Below, in pieces: positions 8,076 to 17,556 of a stretch of 64,000 nucleotides of DNA. This DNA is from Enhydrobacter aerosaccus (GTDB lineage Bacteria > Pseudomonadota > Alphaproteobacteria > Reyranellales > Reyranellaceae), in contig CAIKZO010000078.1 of assembly GCA_903832005.1 (NCBI GenBank), forward strand, positions 1 through 64,000, read 5' to 3'. The notes under the pieces are model-generated. The model was not told the DNA's origin. It searched no databases and saw only the letters and a list, made by a program, of their open reading frames with translations. Position 1 is the first letter of the stretch. Every line of letters starts with the position of its first letter. A program made the translations under genes and the position numbers.

Positions 8076-8097
8076 GCGCCCGAATCAGCTATCCGAA

Positions 8098-9681
8098 TCA
8101 GGGTCGGGCGGCCTGGTCGACGGCGCCCATCTTCACGGCCTGGGCGTAGAGCACTGGATCGCGCAGGACGCGGCCGGCAATCTCGACGTCGCGCTCGGGC
8201 AAATCCTCGCCCGGCGGGCAGATCTTGCGCATGCTGGCCACTTCCTGTGGCGAGGGCTCGCGCTCGGCGTGCCACTTGGACAGCAGCGCCCGGCTGCCGT
8301 CGATTTCGGGCGTCAGCTTGTTCACGTCGGCGACCTTGGCGGTGCAGATGTTCGGCATCACGCCCAACTCGTTCCAGGTGTAGCCCGACGGCGCCAACAG
8401 CCGCGACCAGGTCAGGATCAGCTCGCCTTCGTTGGGCATGCGCAGCACGGTCTGCACCGTGCCCTTGCCGTAGCTCGTGGTGCCGACCACGACGGCACGG
8501 CCGCGATCCTGCAACGCGGCGGCGACGATCTCGGCGGCCGAAGCGGAGTTGCCGTTCACCAGCACGACGATCGGCTGGGTGACGGCCTTGCGGCTGGAGC
8601 TGCGGTAGACGCGCTGGCTGTCGGGATGGCGGCCCTGCGTGGCGAAGATCGGGCCTTCGCCGATGAATTCCTCGGCCACGTCCTGGGCCTGGTCGAGCAG
8701 GCCGCCGCGGTTGCCGCGCATGTCGAGGATGATGCCCGCGAAGTCGCGACCGATGTCGCTGCGCGCCTTGTCGAGCGCCTGGCGCAGCGTGTCGTCGGTG
8801 GCGCTGTTGAAGCCCGACAGGCGGATCAGCGCGACGTCGCCATGACGTTCGTATTCGACTGTTGTCGGGATGATGCGCGAGCGCTTCATCGTCGCCGATA
8901 CTTCCTTGTTCTGCGCCGGGCGCAGAACGGTGAGAGTGACGGCGGCGCCAACCGTGCCGCGCAGCTTGTGCACGACATCGGCCAGCGGATGCTCGATCAT
9001 CGACTCGCCGTCGATCGCGGTGATCTGGTCGTTCACCTCGACGCCGCCGCGGCCAGCCGGCGAATCCTGCTGCACCGCGCGGATCACGATCTTCTTTTCG
9101 GGCGTGCGCTCGACGGTGATGCCTATGCCGCCGCCGCCGTCGCGCTGGAAGCGGTCGTCGCGGGCTTCCTCGGGATCGGCGTAGCGCGTGTTGCGGTCGA
9201 GCGGCTTGGTCACGGCGTCCATCGCGCCTTTGGTCAGGGCCTGCCGGTCCGTCGCCTGCAAGGTGGGCGAGGCCGCGATCGAGGTCGTGAAGATATCGGC
9301 CATCGCGGCCCCCCAGGCACGGCCATCGGCCGGATTGCCGGGGGCGGGCCGGGTGATGACGGTCTTGCCATCGCGCAGCACGGTGAGATTGCCGTCGTTG
9401 TTGGTGAGCATCATCGCCGGATCGGCGGCCGCGAAGCCGCCGTAGGTGATGATCGAGAGTTGGCGAAAATCGGGCTCGCGCAGGGCGCGGTCGCCGATCG
9501 CGCGGTAGGCGGTCATGACGACGCGCTCGACGCCGGCCTGCGACGCCTGGTTGTCGCCGGGCGACGGCAGTCGAGCGCCGGAAAGCTCGCACGACGCGAC
9601 CAGCGAAGCGGCCACCAGGGCCATGGCCTGCGAGGGCTTCAAACGAGCAAAAACGTGTCGGAAAGGGGAGATGACCGGCAC
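8098..9681 (-). CDS. S41-family C-terminal processing peptidase, probable lipoprotein
   Basis: The 527-residue protein carries an N-terminal hydrophobic segment ending in a lipobox-like LVAS-C31, so it is probably anchored in the cell envelope. A PDZ domain covers about residues 183-255 (GIGITVERTP, SPAGRGGVEVNDQI). The S41 catalytic core follows, with nucleophile Ser381 in NGNSASAAEI and general base Lys406 in TTSYGKGTVQ, spaced 25 residues as in the D1/CtpA proteases. Such enzymes trim C-termini of periplasmic or lipid-anchored proteins and degrade cell-wall hydrolases. It stands upstream of rpmG on the same strand, but rpmG has its own promoter. Confidence 0.9.
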   Translation of the reverse strand: MPVISPFRHVFARLKPSQAMALVAASLVASCELSGARLPSPGDNQASQAGVERVVMTAYRAIGDRALREPDFRQLSIITYGGFAAADPAMMLTNNDGNLTVLRDGKTVITRPAPGNPADGRAWGAAMADIFTTSIAASPTLQATDRQALTKGAMDAVTKPLDRNTRYADPEEARDDRFQRDGGGGIGITVERTPEKKIVIRAVQQDSPAGRGGVEVNDQITAIDGESMIEHPLADVVHKLRGTVGAAVTLTVLRPAQNKEVSATMKRSRIIPTTVEYERHGDVALIRLSGFNSATDDTLRQALDKARSDIGRDFAGIILDMRGNRGGLLDQAQDVAEEFIGEGPIFATQGRHPDSQRVYRSSSRKAVTQPIVVLVNGNSASAAEIVAAALQDRGRAVVVGTTSYGKGTVQTVLRMPNEGELILTWSRLLAPSGYTWNELGVMPNICTAKVADVNKLTPEIDGSRALLSKWHAEREPSPQEVASMRKICPPGEDLPERDVEIAGRVLRDPVLYAQAVKMGAVDQAARP

Positions 9682-9735
9682 CTGACTAACTGACGATTGG
9701 CGACCTTAGCACAGGCTTTCGGCCGGCTGCCACGG

Positions 9736-10152
9736 TCACAAAAGCGGCGCAGAGCCGCTGGCTGTGGGTTTCGGCACATCGGCGCTCTGGGTCCACAGCA
9801 GTGCAATTACCGCCCCCTTGATGCGGGGCAGCAGCAGCAAGGCCAGGATGACCGACAGCGGCAGCCATAGCAGCGCGTGGAGCCACAGCGGCGGTGTGTC
9901 TCCGTATTTCTCGAACGCCAGCACCATCGGAATGACGACATGGCCGACGGCAAAGATCGTGAAGTAGGCCGGTGCGTCGTCAGCGCGGAAAGGCTCGAGA
10001 GCGAGGCCGCACGACGGGCAATTGCTCTGCATCTTCAGGAAACTGCCGAACAGCGACCCGGTGCCGCAGCGCGGGCAGCGTCCGCGCCAGCCGCGGAAGA
10101 TGGAGGTCCAGAAGTCGACGGGGACCACGGGGGAGACAGCGGTAGCGTTCAT
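9736..10152 (-). CDS. DUF983 membrane protein with paired zinc-ribbon cysteines
   Basis: This 138-residue protein has an N-terminal zinc-ribbon-like region with CPRC and CPSC pairs (about residues 24-47) followed by two hydrophobic helices around residues 62-110. This is the layout of DUF983, common in alphaproteobacteria and often next to rnr or cytochrome oxidase genes. Its biochemical role is not established. It follows rnr by 22 bases and is probably in the topA-rnr transcription unit. Confidence 0.85.
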   Translation of the reverse strand: MNATAVSPVVPVDFWTSIFRGWRGRCPRCGTGSLFGSFLKMQSNCPSCGLALEPFRADDAPAYFTIFAVGHVVIPMVLAFEKYGDTPPLWLHALLWLPLSVILALLLLPRIKGAVIALLWTQSADVPKPTASGSAPLL

Positions 10153-10174
10153 GCTCCCAACATGGGGCTTCGTC

Positions 10175-12427
10175 TTACTTTCGTCGTCGCGACCGTTTGT
10201 CCCGAGGGGGACCGCGATGTGTGACCGGACGACGCGGCCCGTCGCGCCGGGGTGACGGCGCGCTGAGGCGCTCCACTCGCTCGGTTACGTCGACGATATC
10301 GAACAACAGGCCGCCGGTGGCGGTGCTCGCCTCGACCAGCTTGACCCTGAGCCGGTCGCCGAGGCCGTAGGTCTCACCGGTGCGCTCGCCGATCAGCAGC
10401 TGGCGGCCTTCGTCGTGGCGGTAGAATTCCTGGCCGATGTTGCGGATCGGGATCAATCCGTCCGCTCCCGAACCGTCGACCGAGATGAACAGGCCGAAGC
10501 GCGTCACGCTGCTGATGCGCGCGCCGAAGGTGGCGCCGACATGCTGGGACATGAAGTTGGCGACGTAGCGGTCCATGGCGTTGCGTTCGGCCGCGACCGC
10601 GCGCCGCTCGCACATCGACAGGTGCTCGCCGAACTCGACGAAGCGGCTGGCATCGCCCGACGGCAGGCCCCCATCGCCAAGCCCGTAGGCCGCGATCAGG
10701 GAACGGTGCACCAGCAGGTCGGGGTAGCGTCGGATCGGCGAGGTGAAGTGGGCATAGCGCGCGAGCGCCAGGCCGAAGTGGCCGTGGTTGTCGGGGCTAT
10801 AGACCGCCTGGCTCTGGCTGCGCAGCACGGTCTCGCTGACCAGCCGGGAGATCGGCTTGTCGGCAACCGAGCCCAGCACGCGATTGAGGTCGGCGGGGCG
10901 CAGGCGTTGACCGATCGGCAGCTTGATCGAGAGCGTCGACAGGAACTCGCGCAGCCCCTCGATCTTGGCCAGATCGGGCTGATCGTGGACGCGGTAAAGG
11001 CAGGGCGCCTGGCGCTTCTCCAGGGCCTGGGCCGCCGCCACATTGGCCAGCACCATGAATTCCTCGATCAGCTTGTGGCTGTCGAGCCGTTCGCGCACGC
11101 CGATCTCGGCGATGCGCCCGTCGTCGCCCAGCTTCACCAGGCGCTCGGGCAGATCGAGATCGAGCGCGCCGCGCTTTTCCCGCGCGGCGAGAAGGACGCG
11201 GTAGGCGCCGTAGAGCGGTTCGATCACCTGGCCCAGCAGCGGCTGGATCTCGTCGTCGGGGAAGCCGTCGGCGGCGCGTTGCACCCGGTTATAAGTAAGG
11301 CGCGCTGCGGAGCGCATCATGGCGCGATGGAACTTGTGGCGCTTCAGCTCGCCCTCGGCGTCGATCCACATCTCCGCCACCAGCACCGGGCGATCCTCAC
11401 GCGGCACCAGCGAGCACCAGCCGTTACTGAGCGCTTCCGGCAGCATCGGCACGACCCGGTCGGGGAAATAGACCGAAGTGCCGCGGCGATAGGCAGCGCG
11501 GTCGAGCGGCTTGTCGGGCCGCACGTACCAGGAGACGTCGGCGATCGCGACCAGCAAGTGCCAGCCGCCCTCGTGCTCGGGGTCGCGTTCGGCGAATACG
11601 GCGTCGTCGAAGTCGCGCGCGTCCTCGCCGTCGATCGTGACCAGCGGCACCTTGCGCAGGTCGAGCCGGTCGCCCATCGGCGCGGCAACAGCCTTCTCGG
11701 CTTCCTCGGCAGCCGCCGTGGGAAATTCGACCGGAATATCGTTGGCCGCGATCGAGATCAGGCTGACCGTGCGCGGATCGCTCATCGGCCCGATGCGTTC
11801 CAGCACCTTGGCGCGGCGTGACAGTTCGCTGCCGGCCGATTCGACCCAGACGATGTCGCCGGGCAGCGCGCCGTTCTTGTCGCCGGGACGCACGTCGAAA
11901 GCGGTGCGCATTTTGCGGTCGGTCGGCGTGGCGAGGCCCATGCCGTTAGAGCCGGGTGGCTCCTCGTAGAGGGCCAGGATCTTCTTCGGCCCGGTGCCGA
12001 GGTGGCGGATGATCTTCGCTTCGTAGGTGTTCTTGCCGCGGCGCTTAAGCGAGGCCAGCACGCGGTCGCCGACGGCGGGGGCGGGTTTTACTCTCGAGCC
12101 GTGCGCATCGATCTCGATGCGCGGGGCGGGGCCGTCTTTTTCTTCGTCGTGGCGTCGTGGCGTGGCCAGCAAGTGGCCATCGCTATCGACGGAAGTGATT
12201 TCCAATACAGTAATATCAGTCAGAGCAGTTGGGTCCTTGAATGTCTTGGCGCGGTCAGCGGCGATTTCGCCGGTGTCGCGCAGGTCGCGAAGCAGCGCCT
12301 TCAATTCGATGCGCTGGTCGCCCTTGATGCCGTAGGCGCGCGCGATCTCGCGCTTGCCCACCGGCGTGGTGCTTTCCTTGATGAACGCCAGAAGTTCGTC
12401 GCGGGTCGGGACGCGGCCCTTAGCCAT
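10175..12427 (-). CDS. rnr: Ribonuclease R
   Basis: A 750-residue processive 3'-5' exoribonuclease that degrades structured RNA. It has an N-terminal winged-helix region (about residues 8-60) and cold-shock OB domains. The RNB catalytic domain has the Asp-rich motif DARDFDDAVFAERD (near residue 275) that holds catalytic Mg2+, followed by HFTSPIRRYPDLLVH and a C-terminal S1 domain (about 640-720). A basic Arg/Lys tail of about 30 residues ends the protein. I start it at 12427 (MAKGRVPTRDEL). The ATG lies inside the end of topA and overlaps its stop by 8 bases, so the two are translationally coupled. A longer frame from 12616 only reads topA out of frame. Confidence 0.95.
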   Translation of the reverse strand: MAKGRVPTRDELLAFIKESTTPVGKREIARAYGIKGDQRIELKALLRDLRDTGEIAADRAKTFKDPTALTDITVLEITSVDSDGHLLATPRRHDEEKDGPAPRIEIDAHGSRVKPAPAVGDRVLASLKRRGKNTYEAKIIRHLGTGPKKILALYEEPPGSNGMGLATPTDRKMRTAFDVRPGDKNGALPGDIVWVESAGSELSRRAKVLERIGPMSDPRTVSLISIAANDIPVEFPTAAAEEAEKAVAAPMGDRLDLRKVPLVTIDGEDARDFDDAVFAERDPEHEGGWHLLVAIADVSWYVRPDKPLDRAAYRRGTSVYFPDRVVPMLPEALSNGWCSLVPREDRPVLVAEMWIDAEGELKRHKFHRAMMRSAARLTYNRVQRAADGFPDDEIQPLLGQVIEPLYGAYRVLLAAREKRGALDLDLPERLVKLGDDGRIAEIGVRERLDSHKLIEEFMVLANVAAAQALEKRQAPCLYRVHDQPDLAKIEGLREFLSTLSIKLPIGQRLRPADLNRVLGSVADKPISRLVSETVLRSQSQAVYSPDNHGHFGLALARYAHFTSPIRRYPDLLVHRSLIAAYGLGDGGLPSGDASRFVEFGEHLSMCERRAVAAERNAMDRYVANFMSQHVGATFGARISSVTRFGLFISVDGSGADGLIPIRNIGQEFYRHDEGRQLLIGERTGETYGLGDRLRVKLVEASTATGGLLFDIVDVTERVERLSAPSPRRDGPRRPVTHRGPPRDKRSRRRK

Positions 12428-15140
12428 CGGTTCCCGTGCGCGGCGGCGTTTCAGGCTCGTCCTTGGCTTTCGCTGCCTTGGCCTTGGGCGCAGCCTTCTT
12501 CTTTGAAGCGGCCTTCTTCTTGGCCGCTGCCTTCTTCGCGGGCTTTTCGCCGGCGTCGTTGGCGGGAGCAGGGGCGGCCTTCTTGGCTCGCACGGCCTTC
12601 TTGGGCTTCTTGCCACCTCCCTTGGCGGCGCGTTCGGCCAGCAGCGACACGGCCTGTTCGATCGTGAGTTCTTCCGGCTTCAGGTCGGTCGGCACGGTGG
12701 CGTTGATGCCGTCGTGCTTCACGTACATGCCATAGCGGCCTTCGTAGAGTTCGATCGGCGCATTGTCGGCAGGGTGATTGCCGACGACGCGTAGCGGCTT
12801 GGCGGCGCGGCCACGACCGGACGCTTTGGCTTCCGCCAGCAGGGCCACGGCGCGGTTCATGCCGATCTCGAGCACGTTATCGTCTGCCGGGAGCGACTTG
12901 TACTTGGAGCCGTGCCGTACGTAGGGGCCGAACTTGCCGACGCCGGCCAGCACCATTTCCTTGTCCTCGGGATGCGGCCCGAGTTCGCGTGGCAGCGCCA
13001 GGATGGCTTGCGCCTTCTCGAAGGTGAGCTCTTCCGGCGTCATGCCCTTCAACAATGAGGCGCGCTTGGGCTTCTCCTTGCCCTCGAGTACGCCCAACTG
13101 GATGTACAGGCCGTACGGTCCATTACGCAGGGTAACTTCCTTGCCGGTGGCCGCATCGACGCCCAGCACCTTGGGCTCGCCCAGGTTCGCACCGCTCAGC
13201 GCGTCCTTCTCGGGGTCGACGATGCCCAGCTTGCGCGTGAACTTGCAGGTCGGATAGTTCGAGCAGCCGATGAAGGCGCCGAACTTGCCGAGCTTCAGGC
13301 CGAGGCGGCCGTCGGCACAGGATGGGCAGGTGCGCGGGCTCTTGCCGCCGTTGTCGTTGGCCGGGAAGAAGTGCGGACCCAGCTCCTCGTCGAGCTTGTC
13401 GAGCACTTCGCGGACGCGCAGCTCCTTGGTCTCGCCGACGGCGGCGGAGAAGGCCTTCCAGAACTCGCGCAGCACCTGGTGCCACTCGGTCTTGCCGCTG
13501 GAGATGTCGTCGAGCTCTTCCTCGAGGTGCGCCGTGAAGTCGTATTCGACGTAGCGGGGGAAATAAGTCTGCAGGAACGAGGTCACGATCCGGCCGCGGT
13601 CTTCGGGAATGAAGCGCTTGCGGTCGATCTTCACATAGTTACGCCGCTGCAGGACTTCAATGATCGAGGCGTAGGTCGAGGGCCGGCCGATGCCGAGCTC
13701 TTCCATCTTCTTGACGAGGCTCGCTTCCGAATAGCGCGGCGGCGGCTCGGTGAAGTGTTGTTCCGGCAGGACCTCACGGCGATCGAGCGCCTCGGCTTCC
13801 TGCACGTCGGGCAGGATGGTGGCGTTCTCGTCGTCCTCGGACTTCTCGTCCTGGCTCTCATCGTAGAGCGTGAGGAAGCCGGGGAACTTCACGACCGAGC
13901 CGGTGGTGCGCAGCTGCACGGTCTTGTCGCCGCTGGCGATATCGACCGTGACCTGGTCGAGCACGGCGCTTTCCATCTGGCTGGCGACCGTGCGCTTCCA
14001 GATCAGCTCATAGAGACCCATCTGGTCTTTATCGAGATACTGGGCGACGTCCTGCGGCAGTCGGAAGAGGTCGGTCGGGCGAATGGCTTCGTGCGCTTCC
14101 TGTGCGTTCTTGGCCTTCGATGTGTAGACGCGCGGCTGCGCCGGCACGTAGTTCTGGCCGTACTTGGTCTCGATCAGGCGGCGGGTCTGGCCGATCGCCT
14201 CGGGCCCGAGCTGCACGCCGTCAGTACGCATATAAGTGATGAGGCCGACCGTCTCGCCGCCGATGTCGACGCCTTCGTAGAGCTTCTGTGCGATGCGCAT
14301 GGCGGTCGCAGCGCCGACACCCAGCTTGCGCGAGGCTTCCTGCTGCAAGGTCGAGGTGATGAACGGCGGCGGCGGGTTGCGGCGGACCTGGCGGCGGTCG
14401 ATCGAGGCCACCGAGAAAGCGCGGCGTTCGATTTCCTTCTTCGCCGACTCCGCCCGTTCGGCCGTGTTGATGTCGAACTTGTCGAGCTTGCGGCCGTCGA
14501 GATGGGTGAGGCGCGCCTTCAGCGTCTGCTTCTTGGTCGTGCCGAACATGGCGTCGACCGTCCAGTACTCACGGCTCTTGAAGATCTCGATCTCGGATTC
14601 GCGCTCGCAGATCAGGCGGAGCGCCACGGACTGGACGCGGCCGGCCGAGCGGCTGCCCGGCAGCTTGCGCCAGAGGACCGGCGAGAGGTTGAAGCCCACG
14701 AGATAGTCGAGGGCGCGGCGGGCGAGGTAGGCGTCGATCAGCGGCTGGTCGAGGTCGCGCGGGTGGGCGACGGCGTCGAGCACGGACTGCTTGGTGATCG
14801 AGTTGAAGGTCACTCTTTTTACTTCGACGCCCTGGAGCGCCTTCTTGCGCGACAGGATGTCGAGCACATGCCACGAGATGGCCTCGCCCTCGCGATCCGG
14901 ATCGGTTGCGAGCAGGAGCTTGCCGCCCTTGGTCACGGCCTTGGCGATGGCGTCCAGGCGCTTCTGGGAGGCGCTGTCGATCTCCCAGTCCATGGCGAAA
15001 TCTTCGTCCGGACGGACTGAGCCATCCTTGGGCGGCAGGTCGCGGACATGGCCGTACGAGGCCAGCACGGTGTAACCGGGGCCGAGGTACTTGCCGATGG
15101 TCTTGGCCTTGGAAGGCGACTCGACGACCATTACGTCCAT
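12420..15140 (-). CDS. topA: DNA topoisomerase I
   Basis: A 906-residue type IA topoisomerase relaxing negative supercoils through a 5'-phosphotyrosine. The TOPRIM domain opens the protein (VVESPSKAKTIGKYLG) and contains ATDPDREGEAISWH. The active-site Tyr is in LITYMRTDGVQLG. A CxxC...C zinc element lies near residue 610, followed by repeated topoisomerase C-terminal repeats and a Lys/Ala-rich tail of about 65 residues. The start ATG at 15140 is preferred over a TTG at 15158; GGAG lies upstream. It is downstream of dprA (50-base gap) and overlaps rnr, forming a dprA-topA-rnr unit seen in many alphaproteobacteria. Confidence 0.96.
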   Translation of the reverse strand: MDVMVVESPSKAKTIGKYLGPGYTVLASYGHVRDLPPKDGSVRPDEDFAMDWEIDSASQKRLDAIAKAVTKGGKLLLATDPDREGEAISWHVLDILSRKKALQGVEVKRVTFNSITKQSVLDAVAHPRDLDQPLIDAYLARRALDYLVGFNLSPVLWRKLPGSRSAGRVQSVALRLICERESEIEIFKSREYWTVDAMFGTTKKQTLKARLTHLDGRKLDKFDINTAERAESAKKEIERRAFSVASIDRRQVRRNPPPPFITSTLQQEASRKLGVGAATAMRIAQKLYEGVDIGGETVGLITYMRTDGVQLGPEAIGQTRRLIETKYGQNYVPAQPRVYTSKAKNAQEAHEAIRPTDLFRLPQDVAQYLDKDQMGLYELIWKRTVASQMESAVLDQVTVDIASGDKTVQLRTTGSVVKFPGFLTLYDESQDEKSEDDENATILPDVQEAEALDRREVLPEQHFTEPPPRYSEASLVKKMEELGIGRPSTYASIIEVLQRRNYVKIDRKRFIPEDRGRIVTSFLQTYFPRYVEYDFTAHLEEELDDISSGKTEWHQVLREFWKAFSAAVGETKELRVREVLDKLDEELGPHFFPANDNGGKSPRTCPSCADGRLGLKLGKFGAFIGCSNYPTCKFTRKLGIVDPEKDALSGANLGEPKVLGVDAATGKEVTLRNGPYGLYIQLGVLEGKEKPKRASLLKGMTPEELTFEKAQAILALPRELGPHPEDKEMVLAGVGKFGPYVRHGSKYKSLPADDNVLEIGMNRAVALLAEAKASGRGRAAKPLRVVGNHPADNAPIELYEGRYGMYVKHDGINATVPTDLKPEELTIEQAVSLLAERAAKGGGKKPKKAVRAKKAAPAPANDAGEKPAKKAAAKKKAASKKKAAPKAKAAKAKDEPETPPRTGTDG

Positions 15141-15190
15141 CGTCGGAACCAGCTCCAAATAACATTAAGGGCCGGAGCTAGAGCCCTGAT

Positions 15191-16246
15191 TTAAATCAGC
15201 GAAACTCGATTACCCCGGTGCCTCTCCAGGCGGCCTTCCAACTCGAGTGTGAGCAGGACTTCCGACACGGTGGCGGCGGAGACTTGGCAGCGACGTACCA
15301 GTTCGTCAACCGCAGTGGGTGCGGCCCCCAGGGCCTCGACCACTTTTGCAGTGTCCCTGTCATGGTATTTTTGTTTCGGTTTTTCAACAGCTTGCGGCGC
15401 GGACTGCGGCAAACCCAACACACTTAAAATATCGTTCGCGCCTCGGGTCAAAATGGCCCCATCCCGGATAAGGGCATTGGATCCCTCGTGGCGCGGATCG
15501 AACGGCGCGCCAGGGACGACGAAGACCTCGCGACCTTGCTCGGCCGCTCGTTGGGCGGTGATCAGGGAGCCCGAGCGGGCAGCGGCCTCGATCACCACGA
15601 CCCCGGCGGAGAGCCCGCTGACGATGCGGTTGCGCCGGGGGAAGGAACGGGCGATCGGTGGCGCTCCCAACGGCGACTCCGCCAGGAGGAGGCCTTCGCC
15701 CGCGATCCGCTCATGCAGCCCGGCATTCTGCGGCGGGTAGACCTTGTCGATGCCGCCCGCCAGGACGGCCACGGTTCCTGTTGAGAGGGCAGCCTCGTGC
15801 GCCGCGGCGTCGATCCCGCGGGCGAGCCCCGAGGCGACCACGAAGCCGGCAGCTCCGAGATCGACCGCCAATTCGCCTGCAAAGCGGCGGCCACCCAGCG
15901 AGGCTTCGCGGGCGCCCACGATCGCCAGGGTCGGTCGGGCCAGCAGGCTGGTATCGCCGATCGCCGACAGGACGGGCGGCGCGTCGGGCAGGGCCGCCAG
16001 CGCCGCAGGATATAAAGTGTCGCCCCAGACAATGAAGCGCCCGCCCGCCCGGGCGAGCTTCTCCTGCTCCCGCTCGGCTTGGGCGGCGGAGATCGCGGCG
16101 ATCTCCGCGCAGGCGGCCTGGGCCGAGCCGAAATGGCCGAGGGCTTCGTGGAAGGTTACGGCGCCGACCCTCGGGCTGCGGGCCAGGCGCAGGCGGGCAA
16201 GGCGCTCGCGCGGATCTGTTTCAACCTGATTCGGACCATCGAACAT
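15191..16246 (-). CDS. dprA: DNA-processing protein DprA/Smf
   Basis: A 351-residue protein. The central Rossmann-like domain has the hallmark segments AIVGAREASLGGRR, VVASGLARGIDAAAH, VAVLAGGIDKVYPPQN, and RNRIVSGLSAGVVVIEA with GSLITAQRA. The C-terminal 60 residues form a winged helix (DELVRRCQVSAATVSEVL). DprA binds single-stranded DNA and loads RecA during natural transformation; it is also widely conserved in non-competent bacteria. It is followed by topA on the same strand. A 14-base palindrome, CTGATTTAAATCAG (15186-15199), spans its stop codon. Confidence 0.95.
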   Translation of the reverse strand: MFDGPNQVETDPRERLARLRLARSPRVGAVTFHEALGHFGSAQAACAEIAAISAAQAEREQEKLARAGGRFIVWGDTLYPAALAALPDAPPVLSAIGDTSLLARPTLAIVGAREASLGGRRFAGELAVDLGAAGFVVASGLARGIDAAAHEAALSTGTVAVLAGGIDKVYPPQNAGLHERIAGEGLLLAESPLGAPPIARSFPRRNRIVSGLSAGVVVIEAAARSGSLITAQRAAEQGREVFVVPGAPFDPRHEGSNALIRDGAILTRGANDILSVLGLPQSAPQAVEKPKQKYHDRDTAKVVEALGAAPTAVDELVRRCQVSAATVSEVLLTLELEGRLERHRGNRVSLI

Positions 16247-16282
16247 GGGCTGACAGTAAGGCGAGCAATTATTTAATGTAAA

Positions 16283-17488
16283 TCAACCTGGAATTGTATT
16301 CCGCTTACGACACCATAGTCCCATCGCCGAGCAGATCAGGCCGAGCACCAGCCCGAGCGGTCCGAAGCCGTCGAAGCCGCCCAGGCTGATCATCACGCCG
16401 CCCAAGCCCGCCGCGCCCATCCAGCCAACTGACGCCGCGGTGCCGGTCAGTCCCATCACGGTGTTGCGTGCCTTATCGGGGACGGAAGCGTAGCTCGCCA
16501 TCAGCGAGGGCCGGCCCACGGCATTCAGGAAGACGTAGATGAACCCCAGCACGATCGAGACGACCAGGCCGGGATGCCAGACGAAGAGCGCCAGCGCCGA
16601 GAACCCCGAGGCGGCCATCGCGAGCGCGAAGGTGAGCAGGCGATCGTACAGTCGATCGGCAAGCTGGCCCCCCAGGATCGTGCCCACGACGTTACCGACG
16701 GCGAACACCAGCAGCGGAATCGCCAGTTGCACCAAGGTGAGGTGATAGGTCACCTGCAGGAAGGTGGCGTAGTAGACCGCCGCGAGGCCGTAGCAGACAC
16801 GCTCGACCACGCCGGCGCCCAGCAGACCCCAGACGCGGCTCGAGAGCGCGCCCTTAAGGCTGCTGTTGCTTCGCGCACCTGCAACCCGCGCCGCGCTCTT
16901 GGGCACCGTGGCGATCAACGCAAGGCTCGCCGCCAGCGAGATGCCGGCCACGCACAGGAACCAGCCGCGCCAGCCGATCACAGAGCCGACGGCGGCGGCC
17001 AGCGGCACGCCTAAGAGGAGAGTGAGCGACTGGCCGCTCATCACCCAGCCCAACGCCCGGCCGCGCTGGCGATCCGGGACGTGCGCCGAAATCTCCGCGT
17101 ACAGCACGCCCATGAATGAGCCCGCGGCGGCTCCACCCACCGTAGCGAAGGCCGCGAGTTCGACGAAGCCGCCTGCGCGCGCCTGCAGCGCCATCAACAC
17201 GCCGAGCGCGAGCGGCCCCACGATCAACAGGATGCGGCGGCCGAAGCGGTCGGACATCCAGCCGCCCATCGCCGAGGAGATGCCCCAGGCAACCGAGGTC
17301 AGCGAGACGAGGTTGGCGACCAGCGGCATCGATACATCGAGGTCGCGCGCGATCTCGAGCAGCAATGGTGCGCGCGTGGTGCCGCTGCAGGACGCCGCGA
17401 AGGTCGCGAGGCACGCCGCCGCGATCAACGCCCATGGCATCACAGGGGGCATTGCGCGCTCGATCTTGATGTCGATGGCAGCGGTCAC
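16283..17488 (-). CDS. MFS transporter
   Basis: A 401-residue integral membrane protein with about twelve hydrophobic segments and the loop 2-3 motif GWMSDRFGRR typical of the major facilitator superfamily. A related RGRALGWVMSGQS stretch covers the loop after helix 4. Drug/proton or sugar-phosphate export families fit best, but the substrate cannot be named. A GTG at 17488 is the likely start. It lies alone between dprA and the divergent binding-protein gene at 17557. Confidence 0.88.
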   Translation of the reverse strand: MTAAIDIKIERAMPPVMPWALIAAACLATFAASCSGTTRAPLLLEIARDLDVSMPLVANLVSLTSVAWGISSAMGGWMSDRFGRRILLIVGPLALGVLMALQARAGGFVELAAFATVGGAAAGSFMGVLYAEISAHVPDRQRGRALGWVMSGQSLTLLLGVPLAAAVGSVIGWRGWFLCVAGISLAASLALIATVPKSAARVAGARSNSSLKGALSSRVWGLLGAGVVERVCYGLAAVYYATFLQVTYHLTLVQLAIPLLVFAVGNVVGTILGGQLADRLYDRLLTFALAMAASGFSALALFVWHPGLVVSIVLGFIYVFLNAVGRPSLMASYASVPDKARNTVMGLTGTAASVGWMGAAGLGGVMISLGGFDGFGPLGLVLGLICSAMGLWCRKRNTIPG

Positions 17489-17556
17489 GTCGGCGCGACC
17501 CTAACGACCGCACCGGTCGCGATCAACGATGCGCACGCCTGTGCTATGACGACACG

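Noticed and set aside
12428-12616. N-terminal extension of RNase R
   Set aside because: The Arg/Pro-rich stretch is the topA Lys/Ala tail read in another frame.
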